DNA from: Bacteroidales bacterium | GTDB lineage: Bacteria; Bacteroidota; Bacteroidia; Bacteroidales; F082 | Assembly (NCBI GenBank): GCA_028277395.1 | Contig: JANQGJ010000096.1 | Location: 1 to 64,000, forward strand | Direction of reading: 5' to 3' | DNA: 64,000 nucleotides | Shown: positions 48,162 to 56,641 of the stretch, one piece after another | Layout: every line of letters begins with the position of its first letter | How positions within the stretch are numbered: the first letter of the stretch is position 1 | Made by a program: the position numbers and the translations under genes | The notes under the pieces: generated by a model | Told to the model about the DNA's origin: nothing | Seen by the model: the letters and a program-made list of their open reading frames with translations, nothing else | Database searches by the model: none

Positions 48162-49781
48162 ATGAAAAGGTATCTTTATTTAGTTATGATAGGTTTGCTA
48201 TACCACATAACGATTACAGACGCTAATGCACAGCAAGTAAGAATTCATTCTTCAAATCCGGCCACAGGTGAATATACTCTTATATGTGATGAGTTGCCGG
48301 TATTATCCCCGTATTCTACAGAGAGTCCAAATCCATACTATGGAATGTTTTGGATTTTTGAGGATGACGGAACATTCAGCTTCAATGGAACTCCTGTTCA
48401 CCAGTTTGGTGTTTCAAATTATCATGTTTCTGTTGAAGCCACTCCCAGGTATACACCTATTAATAAAAAACCAAATATGGTTTGTCAGCTTCCCGGAACA
48501 CCTAATCCTATTATTCCGGTAACTACACCTTCAAACCCGAAATACCAGTTTAGCGGAACTTCGGTTTATCTGCAAGCAAACCGGGACCCGTTTTTTGACC
48601 ATGAACGCACATTAATTCTTAGTTATGAGAATCCTTTTAAGGATGAGGTTAAGAATGCGTTTCTTATTTTGTATTTTGACTCCAACCAAACTTCATTATT
48701 CCAGAGTAATGCAGACTTTAACCTACATAACCAAATATTGGATAAACAGGGACAAACGGTAGGAGGTATTAAAGCGTTTAATGGCGAGATTGTGGTATCC
48801 AGTCCGGTTGTAACACAACCTGCCAGTGGAAACTTTAATTCATGTATTATGATAGAAGTACCGAATGTGGCAGGGCAATCATCACACAATATATTTTTCA
48901 GGTTTGTAACAGATGTTCTGCTTGGACAGGTAAATATGATGGCAGAACTTGTGGCTGCCGCTCAGGATAGTGTAATTACCCAGACAATAGCTTTGAACGA
49001 ACCTGTTGTTAGCGGATATGATCCTAATGGTATAAGTGTTGATAAAGACACTCTTTGCATTGGTCAAATGGACCCAAATGACGTCCTTACTTATACTGTT
49101 CATTTTCAAAATGAAGGAAATGGTCCAACACAGGGAGTAAACGTGGTATGGCCATTTAATCATGACCTGGAAACAGAGTCTCTAGTACACATTGAGTCCA
49201 AACATGATGACGTATTATCCCTTCCGTTGGAAAGACTTGGGGATGGAATCCAATGGCATTTTGAACTTAGTTTGCCGGGAACACGTCAACTGGGATTTGA
49301 ATGTGATCAGGAAGCAACAAAAAGCTGGTTAACATTTAAAGTTGAAACGTATAACGGTTCTTATTATCTGAATAATTACGGACCACTCTTTGAAACTGAA
49401 AGTACGGCAATTATTGAATTTCCAGACGTTAGCCATATGGAGACAATGCCGGCAACTACAGTATTTACAGATAATTGTTCTAAATCACCAACATGGTTGA
49501 GTAATACGGAAAATATGGAGAAAAATGATTTCCCCGATATATCATATGTAGCAATTGATAAGAATAATCTGTTGTATATAACGGTTGATAATGTTTCTTC
49601 AGATGATATTGCCATTAGTCTGTTCAACACGTGTGGCAATATGCTGTATAATGAGAGGGTACAAACCAGGAATACAGAAAAGAATAATGTTATTATACCC
49701 CTCACAAATTTGCCTCATGGTTTATACATAATTAAGGTTTCATCAAATAAAGGTATTGATACCCGGAAAATAATATTGTAG
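48162..49781 (+). CDS. T9SS cargo protein with DUF11-like repeat domain
   Basis: A 539-residue secreted protein: signal peptide (to DANAQ), an N-terminal beta-rich region with PKD/Ig-like features that I cannot name, then a conserved-repeat (DUF11-like) domain (about 295-420). That domain contains YDPNGISVDKDTLC and DVLTYTVHFQNEGNGPTQG. A T9SS type A sorting domain (about 460-539) ends LPHGLYIIKVSSNKGI and a KIIL tail. It is directly upstream of the CHAT gene on the same strand with a 60-base gap, so a common transcript and a functional link are possible. Confidence 0.82.
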   Translation: MKRYLYLVMIGLLYHITITDANAQQVRIHSSNPATGEYTLICDELPVLSPYSTESPNPYYGMFWIFEDDGTFSFNGTPVHQFGVSNYHVSVEATPRYTPINKKPNMVCQLPGTPNPIIPVTTPSNPKYQFSGTSVYLQANRDPFFDHERTLILSYENPFKDEVKNAFLILYFDSNQTSLFQSNADFNLHNQILDKQGQTVGGIKAFNGEIVVSSPVVTQPASGNFNSCIMIEVPNVAGQSSHNIFFRFVTDVLLGQVNMMAELVAAAQDSVITQTIALNEPVVSGYDPNGISVDKDTLCIGQMDPNDVLTYTVHFQNEGNGPTQGVNVVWPFNHDLETESLVHIESKHDDVLSLPLERLGDGIQWHFELSLPGTRQLGFECDQEATKSWLTFKVETYNGSYYLNNYGPLFETESTAIIEFPDVSHMETMPATTVFTDNCSKSPTWLSNTENMEKNDFPDISYVAIDKNNLLYITVDNVSSDDIAISLFNTCGNMLYNERVQTRNTEKNNVIIPLTNLPHGLYIIKVSSNKGIDTRKIIL

Positions 49782-49841
49782 TACCTAACAAAACAATACA
49801 CAATATACCCTATTTTTGAGGCTTAAGTCTTAAATAGAGGA

Positions 49842-52607
49842 ATGCTGCGTGTATTAAGTTATTTTATAATTATTATGTCATTTCCGGCTTTAACCGGAAA
49901 TGGCATATGTATGTCGGCAATTATATTTAATAAGCCGGATTCAACTGATAATCTTAAAAATTATGATCAGTTGAATCTGGCATTTAAAATTGATAGTTGT
50001 TTTAATGCGGAACCACCACATATTGATGAAGGTATTTCCCTGTCGGGCGACTATTTGAGCAGGTATGAATTACTGGGAAACATATCTGATACCAATATTG
50101 CACAAATACACAATATCAGGGCAAATATGTTTCATATGGCCTATGAATTCGATAGTGCAGGGATTCATTATAGAAAAGCCATTGACATTTTTGAAAACTA
50201 TAACATTCAGAATCCTGATATTGCATATTTTCTGTACAGACCTTTTGGAATGTTACTGCATAAAACCGGATCGCTACAACAGGCCATTGATATTTTTAAC
50301 CAGGCAGCCATAATTCTTATTGAATCTGAAAGCCCTGAACTTGCCGGGATTTATTGCGAAACTGGTAACGTATATCTCAGCATGGGAAATAATGAACTTG
50401 CCATAAAGTATTATGAACTCGGGATTGAGGTGGATGGAAAACCGAAATGGCTGGAGAGTATTCTGGCAGAAAATATCGGATTGTGTTTGATTAGTCTGGG
50501 AGACACAATTAATGCAATGGCACAACTCAACAGATCATTGGAAATTGCTGTTGAAATTGCTGATGAGTTTGGAATTATATCGGTATTGTCGGCTCTTGGT
50601 GAATTAAAATATAGTACAGGTGATTTAAAAGGAGCAATTGCAGTTACCAGGAAGGCAATAAGCACAGGCAGCAGTATTGACGGAATAGATAAAAGGGAAC
50701 TTGCAAAAATGCATTTTCGGTTGGGTCAGTATTATTATGAATCGGATTCATTTGATTTAGCTCTTGAACAATTTGACATTATGCTTGATATATTGTCTGT
50801 GGATGTAAACATTGATAATTTCAGAAACAAACGAAATTATGATCCATGGATAATGATGGCTTTAAAATTTACCGGGAACTGTTATGATGGTAAATATAAA
50901 TCCGGTGGTGATACTATTTTTCTTCAAAGGGCACACAGTAACTATGAAAAGGCAGGATGGATAGCTGATGTGCTTAGAAATTCATATAATACAAATGTTT
51001 CCAAACTGTTTCTTTCCGAACAAACGCATGATTTGTATAAATCTGCAGTGGGAAATTGTTATGAATTATATGAGCTTACAAATAATACCGTGTATTTATT
51101 TGAAGCATTAAATTATTCTGAACAAAACAAGTATCAGTTGCTGTTTGAACAGATGACAGGAAACCCGTCTGTTGATACCCTGCAAATATTACACGGAATT
51201 CAGGATTCGATTATTAACTTAAATATCAGACTGGCATCAATAGAACGGGATATAAATATGTTGAAACAAAGAGGCAGGGATCTGCCTGCTGATACACTTG
51301 AATTATTAAAATCTGATTATAGAAAAACAAGAAAAATAAAATCTGAAATTCTGAAACAGATAGAAGATAAAAATCCCGTTGTCAGTTCCCGGTTAGTAAA
51401 AGATGATGTTTTGAATTTGCTTGAAATTGACGATCACTTTATAGCAAATCCGGGTGAGTTGTGGATTGAATTACTGACAACAGACACTGTTGTATTCGTA
51501 TTTTACTTAGATGCCAATGGTATTAAGCTTTCAAAATATCCGGTAAGTAGCGTATTATCAAAACTCGAATTCGCAATTCATAATATAAGAAAACAACCTG
51601 AGTTTAGTTCAGACAATGAACCAAACAAGCGATTGATAAGGTCGTTAAATGATATCTACAATGTTATATTAAAAGATCATCTGGAAAACAGTGGTTTGAA
51701 ATTCAATCATATTGTAATTGTACCTGATCATATCTGGACATATCTGCCATTTGAATCTTTAGTTACGTCTTACAACGTTGCAACAAACTGGTATGTTCCG
51801 GAATTGTTTTTAATAAATGATTATTCTATATCATATTCCGGGTCACTTGCCTTATTGAATTACAAAGACAACAGGACTAAAAAATTCGATGGTAAGAAGT
51901 ATGCAGGTTTTGCTCCTGAGTTTGATATGAGAATTGAGATCAACGCCTCCTTAAATGAATTAAGGCCGCTTGAATATAACACCAATGAAGTAGCTGTTGC
52001 CGGGAAAATACTGGGAGGCAGTATCCATATTGGACCTGATGCTGATCTGGCCAATTTCAAAAAGGAAATATTTGATAATGAAACAATTCACCTTGCAACC
52101 CACTCTTACTTTGACAGTCTTGTTCCGATGAACAGTAAGTTGTTTTTTTCGGATACTTCATTATATCTGTATGAGATCTGTCAGATGCATATTCCGGCTG
52201 AATTAATAATTCTTAATGCATGTAATACCGGTATTGGCAGGCATTACCAGGGTGAAGGACCAATGAGCATATCAAATGGTTTCCTTCAATCGGGAAGTGG
52301 TGCCTGTATAATGAATTTATGGTCGGTAAATGATTTCAGCTCTGCCACACTAACAAAATATTTTGTAGAACAGCTTGGGACAGGCTATCCTGCAAGTATC
52401 AGTCTGCAAAATGCTAAAAAGAAGTATTTGGCGGAGAGCAGGAAATTGTTTCACCACCCGTATTACTGGGCTTCAAATGTACTATCTGGAAGAACAGGGC
52501 AAAATATTATAAAAAAAGATAATGTAAACCGGATAATATTTGTGGTTGCAGGAATAATAGTAATATTGATCATAATTTTGTTATTCAGAAAACCCTCTCA
52601 ATCCTAA
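49842..52607 (+). CDS. TPR-CHAT protease, predicted exported and C-terminally anchored
   Basis: A 921-residue protein. Residues 1-20 look like a signal peptide. TPR units span about 90-450, followed by a coiled-coil (455-510). The CHAT caspase-like domain runs about 540-885. Its catalytic dyad is intact: H754 in ETIHLATHSYF and C794 in LNACNTGIG; HPYYWASNVLSG closes the domain. A single membrane helix (897-915) and a tiny basic tail RKPSQS follow. This topology places TPR and protease in the periplasm. The 3' end overlaps the convergent anti-sigma gene by 27 bases. Substrate unknown; the neighbouring anti-sigma factor is a candidate by context only. Confidence 0.88.
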   Translation: MLRVLSYFIIIMSFPALTGNGICMSAIIFNKPDSTDNLKNYDQLNLAFKIDSCFNAEPPHIDEGISLSGDYLSRYELLGNISDTNIAQIHNIRANMFHMAYEFDSAGIHYRKAIDIFENYNIQNPDIAYFLYRPFGMLLHKTGSLQQAIDIFNQAAIILIESESPELAGIYCETGNVYLSMGNNELAIKYYELGIEVDGKPKWLESILAENIGLCLISLGDTINAMAQLNRSLEIAVEIADEFGIISVLSALGELKYSTGDLKGAIAVTRKAISTGSSIDGIDKRELAKMHFRLGQYYYESDSFDLALEQFDIMLDILSVDVNIDNFRNKRNYDPWIMMALKFTGNCYDGKYKSGGDTIFLQRAHSNYEKAGWIADVLRNSYNTNVSKLFLSEQTHDLYKSAVGNCYELYELTNNTVYLFEALNYSEQNKYQLLFEQMTGNPSVDTLQILHGIQDSIINLNIRLASIERDINMLKQRGRDLPADTLELLKSDYRKTRKIKSEILKQIEDKNPVVSSRLVKDDVLNLLEIDDHFIANPGELWIELLTTDTVVFVFYLDANGIKLSKYPVSSVLSKLEFAIHNIRKQPEFSSDNEPNKRLIRSLNDIYNVILKDHLENSGLKFNHIVIVPDHIWTYLPFESLVTSYNVATNWYVPELFLINDYSISYSGSLALLNYKDNRTKKFDGKKYAGFAPEFDMRIEINASLNELRPLEYNTNEVAVAGKILGGSIHIGPDADLANFKKEIFDNETIHLATHSYFDSLVPMNSKLFFSDTSLYLYEICQMHIPAELIILNACNTGIGRHYQGEGPMSISNGFLQSGSGACIMNLWSVNDFSSATLTKYFVEQLGTGYPASISLQNAKKKYLAESRKLFHHPYYWASNVLSGRTGQNIIKKDNVNRIIFVVAGIIVILIIILLFRKPSQS

Positions 52608-53342
52608 GATCTCTTCCGCTTTTTTATGATAGAAGCTGCTTTCATCAGTTGCTAATCTTTCCAGATATTTTCTTGCATTAGCTGCTTTATCCTGTTTTAT
52701 GTAGATCATTGCTGAATACCAGAGTGCATCGTCGGTTAGTGCGGGATTATTCCGTTCAATTATTTTATCAAATTGTATCAGTGCCAGTGAATCGCTACCG
52801 GTTTCATGTAGACAGATCGCCATGTAGAAAAAACTGGTAAGGTCATCAGCATCCTGATTGGTGAGCTTCCTAAACATTTTAGAGGCTCTACCATACTCTT
52901 TTTGTTTATAAAATAATTCAGCCTGTTGCAATGTATTCCCGGTTACATTTCTTGTTACCTGGTTATATACAGGTGTTGAATAATATGTTAAATATACTTT
53001 CTCTGAATTAAACATTGATCCTGAGAAATATTCAATTGTAAAGTACATTGAAATAACAATAATAACTGATGCTGCAACAGACAGGATTTTATTATTCACA
53101 ATAAATCTTACAATAGCAGGACCTTGACTACTGATATTATTATGAATTCTGTTAAGTCTTTTCCTGAGCTCAGTATCACCATAATGTTCAATACTATCAA
53201 TAACAAAGCTTAATTGTTCAACTTCTTTCTTCAGATCTTTGTTTTGTGAAATTTCATTTTCAAAATCTCTTTTCTCTTCTTCACTCATAAGACCCTGAAG
53301 GTATTTTTCGATCTTTTCTGTTATTTCTTGATTCATATCCAT
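52581..53342 (-). CDS. Transmembrane anti-sigma-like protein with periplasmic TPR
   Basis: A 253-residue protein. The cytoplasmic part (1-80) begins EITEKIEKYLQGLMSEEEKRDFE, a layout shared with the second anti-sigma candidate at 55840. One membrane helix spans 85-106. The outer part (136-245) has two or three TPR units. It follows the sigma gene by 23 bases, the usual order for an ECF sigma and its membrane anti-sigma. It lacks a zinc-binding HxxxCxxC motif. Start could be 53342 or the ATG two codons later. The role as anti-sigma is inferred. Confidence 0.75.
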   Translation of the reverse strand: MDMNQEITEKIEKYLQGLMSEEEKRDFENEISQNKDLKKEVEQLSFVIDSIEHYGDTELRKRLNRIHNNISSQGPAIVRFIVNNKILSVAASVIIVISMYFTIEYFSGSMFNSEKVYLTYYSTPVYNQVTRNVTGNTLQQAELFYKQKEYGRASKMFRKLTNQDADDLTSFFYMAICLHETGSDSLALIQFDKIIERNNPALTDDALWYSAMIYIKQDKAANARKYLERLATDESSFYHKKAEEILGLRGFSE

Positions 53343-53365
53343 AATTCAGGTTTATCTGTACAGGT

Positions 53366-53959
53366 TTATCTAAGTGAAATATCAAATCCGGGATTTTTAT
53401 TCAGGAACTGTCGTATATATTTCAAACACTTCAGTTTTTTATTTTTGGCAGATTGTTCTCCTTTATATCCCATTTTTATGGCAATCTCATTCATGTTTAA
53501 CCGCTCATAATAAAAAAGCCTGAGTACTTTTTTACAATCGCTGCTAACTGAGTTCAGCAATTTTTCAATTGACTTTATTCTCTCAGTATTTTCCATGTGC
53601 TCTGCCGGTAATTCATAATTGTCTATATACCCATATTCTCTTTGTAAGATCCTGGTATGGTTTTTAACACCTCTCAGTTTATCAAGCCATTTATTTTTAC
53701 AAACAGAATATATATATGTCTTTATTTTACAATTAAGCTGAAGGTCACCACTTTTGATTTTTTTATAGAAAATAACAACACTTTCCTGGAAAATATCTTT
53801 GGCATCATCGTCGGTTCCGTTGTTTTGTTTGATATATCCCTTAATGATATCATAATACTGGCTGTACAATGCTTTCAGGGCAGTGTTGTTTGATTTTTCG
53901 TTTGCCGACCGTATTAAGGTTATTATCTCAGAATCACTTATTTCACTTGTCCTTTTCAT
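53366..53959 (-). CDS. Sigma-70 family (ECF-like) sigma factor
   Basis: About 197 residues from the ATG at 53959. Region 2 is visible as ALYSQYYDIIKGYI, the DAKDIFQESVVIFYKKI core and the IKTYIYSVCKNKWLDKLR promoter-melting segment. Region 4 contains CKKVLRLFYYERLNMNEIAIKMGY, a helix-turn-helix. The frame is open 22 codons further upstream, but that part has no homology-like features. It is followed by the membrane anti-sigma candidate. It belongs to the divergent Bacteroidota group often found next to TPR and CHAT genes. Confidence 0.87.
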   Translation of the reverse strand: MKRTSEISDSEIITLIRSANEKSNNTALKALYSQYYDIIKGYIKQNNGTDDDAKDIFQESVVIFYKKIKSGDLQLNCKIKTYIYSVCKNKWLDKLRGVKNHTRILQREYGYIDNYELPAEHMENTERIKSIEKLLNSVSSDCKKVLRLFYYERLNMNEIAIKMGYKGEQSAKNKKLKCLKYIRQFLNKNPGFDISLR

Positions 53960-54196
53960 AAAAGTACCGATATCAGATATAACTTGAAAAGCTTTACAAT
54001 ATTGGATGAAATAACTTGTTCGCAAATAGCAGGTCCATCACCTTCATTCTATTTCATCAGTTGTAATGCCGGTTATCTGTAATATTTAATCAACAAACAT
54101 AAATCTTTTTTTTTCGTGTTACATTATTGTTGAAAATTATCAGAATCTGAAAATAGAATTTAAATAGCAAACTCTAATTTATAATCATAATAAAGA

Positions 54197-54553
54197 TTAC
54201 GTTGACAGCCGATTTCCTGATACAATAAGTTCATGAATGTAGTTAATTTTCGCTTCAAGTGAGTTTAATCTTAATTCATAAAGGCTGTGTAAATCTACAC
54301 TCCTGTTATTTTCATTTTCATTGTTCTTGTTTTCAGACAGACAGTTTATTTTATTTATATCAAACTGTAGCAGGTTTACAAGCGTTATATTAAGAATTTC
54401 AGAGATACTGATAAGTTTAGGTAAATCGATTTTTGTTGTTTCATTTTCGATTCGGCTATAGGTTGTTTGTGATACATTTAGCTGAATTGACATGTATTCC
54501 TGCGAATATCCCCTTAATTCTCTGATTACTCGTACTTTTTCTCCAATGTTCAT
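54197..54553 (-). CDS. XRE-family (Cro/C1-type) transcriptional regulator
   Basis: A 118-residue protein. Its N-terminal 60 residues form an HTH_3 domain: KVRVIRELRGYSQEYMSIQL, then NVSQTTYSRIENETTKIDLPKL and a closing ISEILNI. A polar linker rich in Asn/Glu (CLSENKNNENENN) leads to a C-terminal helix (SLYELRLNSLEAKINYIHELI) that likely dimerises. It lies between the two sigma/anti-sigma pairs and faces a 0.7-kb gene-free region. No phage genes accompany it. Targets unknown; it may act on the neighbouring sigma genes. Confidence 0.88.
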   Translation of the reverse strand: MNIGEKVRVIRELRGYSQEYMSIQLNVSQTTYSRIENETTKIDLPKLISISEILNITLVNLLQFDINKINCLSENKNNENENNRSVDLHSLYELRLNSLEAKINYIHELIVSGNRLST

Positions 54554-54898
54554 CTCGTTAGGTTTGTTTTTGAGCGGTTTGTATTAATATCAATTAATAA
54601 AATTATTTTATCATAACATAGTTTCTAATATATATTTTCGAAACAGCATTGCATTCCATACCAGATTAAAACAAATGACTAATTCGTAATATTTGGGCAA
54701 AGGAATACTTTTATTTGAGTTAATTTAGTCAAGTTGATTATGCTGAGTCTTATTATTAAGACAGCTAAATACCGATTTACCCTTACTCATATTAAGACCT
54801 TTTTTACCATGGAAATCATCTGTAATTTTCAACATGCTGTTTAACAAATCAGTATGACAAATAATTCAGTCATTTATTGTTGAAATTGCCTAATTACC

Positions 54899-54924
54899 AA
54901 CCTACTCTAAAGGGTAGGTTTTTC
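54899..54924 (+). terminator. Orphan terminator-like hairpin
   Basis: AACCTAC (54899-54905) pairs with GTAGGTT (54914-54920) around an 8-base loop, then TTTC and TTTT follow. No plus-strand gene lies upstream in the 0.7-kb interval, so it may end a small RNA or an antisense transcript of the XRE leader. Confidence 0.5.
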
Positions 54925-55116
54925 TTTTGCTATCTTGCAAATTGATGATAATTCTGCTTTAATAATTGCCTTTTAGGAATTGATTTTATCATTTCATACA
55001 AACAGAATTTTGATATTCATATTATGAATATTTTATGCGTAGAACGTATAATGTAGTCATTACGTGCACCCGGTTTATTGATCTCATTTCATTTCTTTGA
55101 TCTTATCATAATGCTT

Positions 55117-55166
55117 CCGGTTATACCTCTGTAACATTGATTGTACCACATAGAATAACCGGGTTT
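55117..55166 (+). promoter_or_regulatory. Inverted repeat before the second sigma gene
   Basis: CCGGTTAT (55117-55124) and ATAACCGG (55155-55162) are perfect complements separated by 30 bases, followed by GTTTTAAT. It may be an attenuator or a binding site, 95 bases before the sigma gene ATG. Confidence 0.35.
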
Positions 55167-55256
55167 TAATAAGAAAGTCAACAGTGTTTGTTAAACGCTG
55201 TGATTTTTAATGAACAGGCAAAAAATGATCTATTAAATCTTTAAAACCAATCAGTA

Positions 55257-55862
55257 ATGAAAACCCAAACTCCATACTATGATGACAACGAACTTTTAAC
55301 AGGAATAAGAAATAAAAATACAGATGTAATAAGATACATTTATCAAAACCTGAAACCTATTATCCAGCGATTTATCGTTAAAAATAGTGGCGACGAGATT
55401 ATTACCGAGGATATATTTCAGGAAACTCTGATTGTTGTTTTTAATAAACTACGAAAAGAAGATCTATGTCTGACATGTAGTTTCAATACATATTTCATTG
55501 CTATTTGTAAAAAGATTTGGTACAATTATTTGAGAAAGAGAAGTTATAATTTTATTGATTTCACAAATGATGTTGAAAACTTCAATTTCCAGGAAAAGTC
55601 ATATGAGCTTAACAGTACACCAGAGTTTACCAGGTTGTTTTTCAAACATTTCAACAAAATGAGCCCCAAGAGCAGAGAAGTCTTAATTTTATATTTTAAT
55701 AATGTTCCGGCAGATGTTATTGCTACCAGATTGGGTTTTAAAAATAAGGAGTATGCAATAAGTAGAAAATATAAGTGTTTGAAAAGACTGGTTACAAGTA
55801 TAAAAAGTGATCCCAAATTAAATGATATAGCAATAGAGGATGAAAAAATTGAATTATTTTGA
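55257..55862 (+). CDS. Second sigma-70 family (ECF-like) sigma factor
   Basis: A 201-residue sigma factor. Region 2: IYQNLKPIIQRFIV, ITEDIFQETLIVVFNKL, FNTYFIAICKKIWYNYLRKR. Region 4: SPKSREVLILYFNNVPADVIATRLGF, followed by a basic helix. It is related to the sigma factor at 53366, with the same DIFQE core and the same spacing, but clearly distinct. The anti-sigma candidate overlaps its end by 23 bases. Together they point tail-to-tail at the type IV filament operon, which they may control; no promoter evidence for this is visible. Confidence 0.87.
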   Translation: MKTQTPYYDDNELLTGIRNKNTDVIRYIYQNLKPIIQRFIVKNSGDEIITEDIFQETLIVVFNKLRKEDLCLTCSFNTYFIAICKKIWYNYLRKRSYNFIDFTNDVENFNFQEKSYELNSTPEFTRLFFKHFNKMSPKSREVLILYFNNVPADVIATRLGFKNKEYAISRKYKCLKRLVTSIKSDPKLNDIAIEDEKIELF

Positions 55863-56175
55863 ACTTATTGACAAGTATACAAATGATGAACTGGATGAGG
55901 GAGAGCGTACAAAATTCGAAACAGATCTGATTATTAATTCGGATTTGTATGAGCAATTTAAATTATACAATGAAGTTATAAGCCAATTTGAGGATAAGGA
56001 ATTAATTGATTTCAATCAGGTAATTAATGAGGTTTCAGACAGTTATAATAAAAATAAACATATTCAGTATAAATTTCCCGGTGCTGTTAACAGTTATGAC
56101 GTGATTGCTATTTTAGTTTTTATAGTTCTTGGCATATTTTTGTGCTTGTTTTACTTTTATTATCTACATGTTTAG
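55840..56175 (+). CDS. Short membrane anti-sigma-like protein
   Basis: A 111-residue protein. Its cytoplasmic part (1-80) opens YFELIDKYTNDELDEGERTKFE, matching in layout the anti-sigma candidate at 52581 (I-x-K-Y, then L-x-E-x-E-x-x-x-F-E and N-x-D-L). One membrane helix (86-108) lies at the extreme C-terminus and nothing extends outward, so any signal must be sensed within the membrane or cytoplasm. It overlaps the sigma gene by 23 bases and the convergent pseudopilin gene by 4 bases. Anti-sigma role inferred from order. Confidence 0.7.
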   Translation: MKKLNYFELIDKYTNDELDEGERTKFETDLIINSDLYEQFKLYNEVISQFEDKELIDFNQVINEVSDSYNKNKHIQYKFPGAVNSYDVIAILVFIVLGIFLCLFYFYYLHV

Positions 56176-56639
56176 ATAGGTGCCTTTGGTAAATATGTCA
56201 CCGCATCATATTTTTTTCGGATTACAATATTGTTTTTTTCAAATTCATTAAGCGATATTTTTATACCATTTATTAATCCATCCGTTACAGTGTTATTATC
56301 AAGATAAAATTCGATATTGTTGATTGTAAATTTCAATGTATCAGAATTTTTCTGTGAGTTTATTACAATATTGTTTTCTGAGAATTCATATTTTACAGAA
56401 TGATCTTCATAAACACATGATAGTTCATTATCAACTATGGTAATTAAATCACATTCTTCCATATCAATTTGCAGGCGATTGTAAAATAATATTTGTGATA
56501 TTTTAATACTTGCATTTTTTTGAAAATCGAATGTGCCTTTGAATGTAAGATAATAAACAGTCAGCCCCGAAATCAATACCAATGAACTTATTGCCAGGGC
56601 AACAATTATTTCTGTTAGTGTAAAGCCTTTTAATTTCAT
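56172..56639 (-). CDS. Minor pseudopilin (GspJ/PilW-like)
   Basis: A 155-residue protein with a class III (prepilin) leader: K-L-K-G, cleavage, F-T-L-T-E. The glutamate is at +5, and the hydrophobic helix IIVALAISSLVLISGLTVYY follows. The C-terminal domain is beta-rich. The F-T-L-T-E type and its place next to a GspI-like and a GspK-like gene suggest a minor pseudopilin of the tip complex. Last gene of the nine-gene minus-strand operon. It needs a prepilin peptidase, which is not in the window. Confidence 0.82.
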   Translation of the reverse strand: MKLKGFTLTEIIVALAISSLVLISGLTVYYLTFKGTFDFQKNASIKISQILFYNRLQIDMEECDLITIVDNELSCVYEDHSVKYEFSENNIVINSQKNSDTLKFTINNIEFYLDNNTVTDGLINGIKISLNEFEKNNIVIRKKYDAVTYLPKAPI

Positions 56640-56641
56640 CT

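Larger units (their letters stand above)
54554..55256. other. Gene-free 0.7-kb regulatory interval with two hairpins
   Basis: No credible coding frame on either strand. It separates the divergent XRE gene and the sigma gene at 55257. It contains a terminator-like hairpin at 54899-54920 and an inverted repeat at 55117-55162. A near-consensus -7 box TATCTTGC (about 54931-54938) is one T short. This is the longest non-coding stretch of the window, so long leaders or a small RNA are possible. Confidence 0.6.

Noticed and set aside
49842-53959. Type III-E CRISPR (Craspase-like) system because of CHAT plus sigma genes
   Set aside because: No Cas7-11, no CRISPR array and no Csx30/31-like gene; CHAT appears exported, so only a loose analogy is kept.
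54197-54553. Prophage remnant around the XRE regulator
   Set aside because: No integrase, structural or lysis genes nearby; base composition matches the surroundings.
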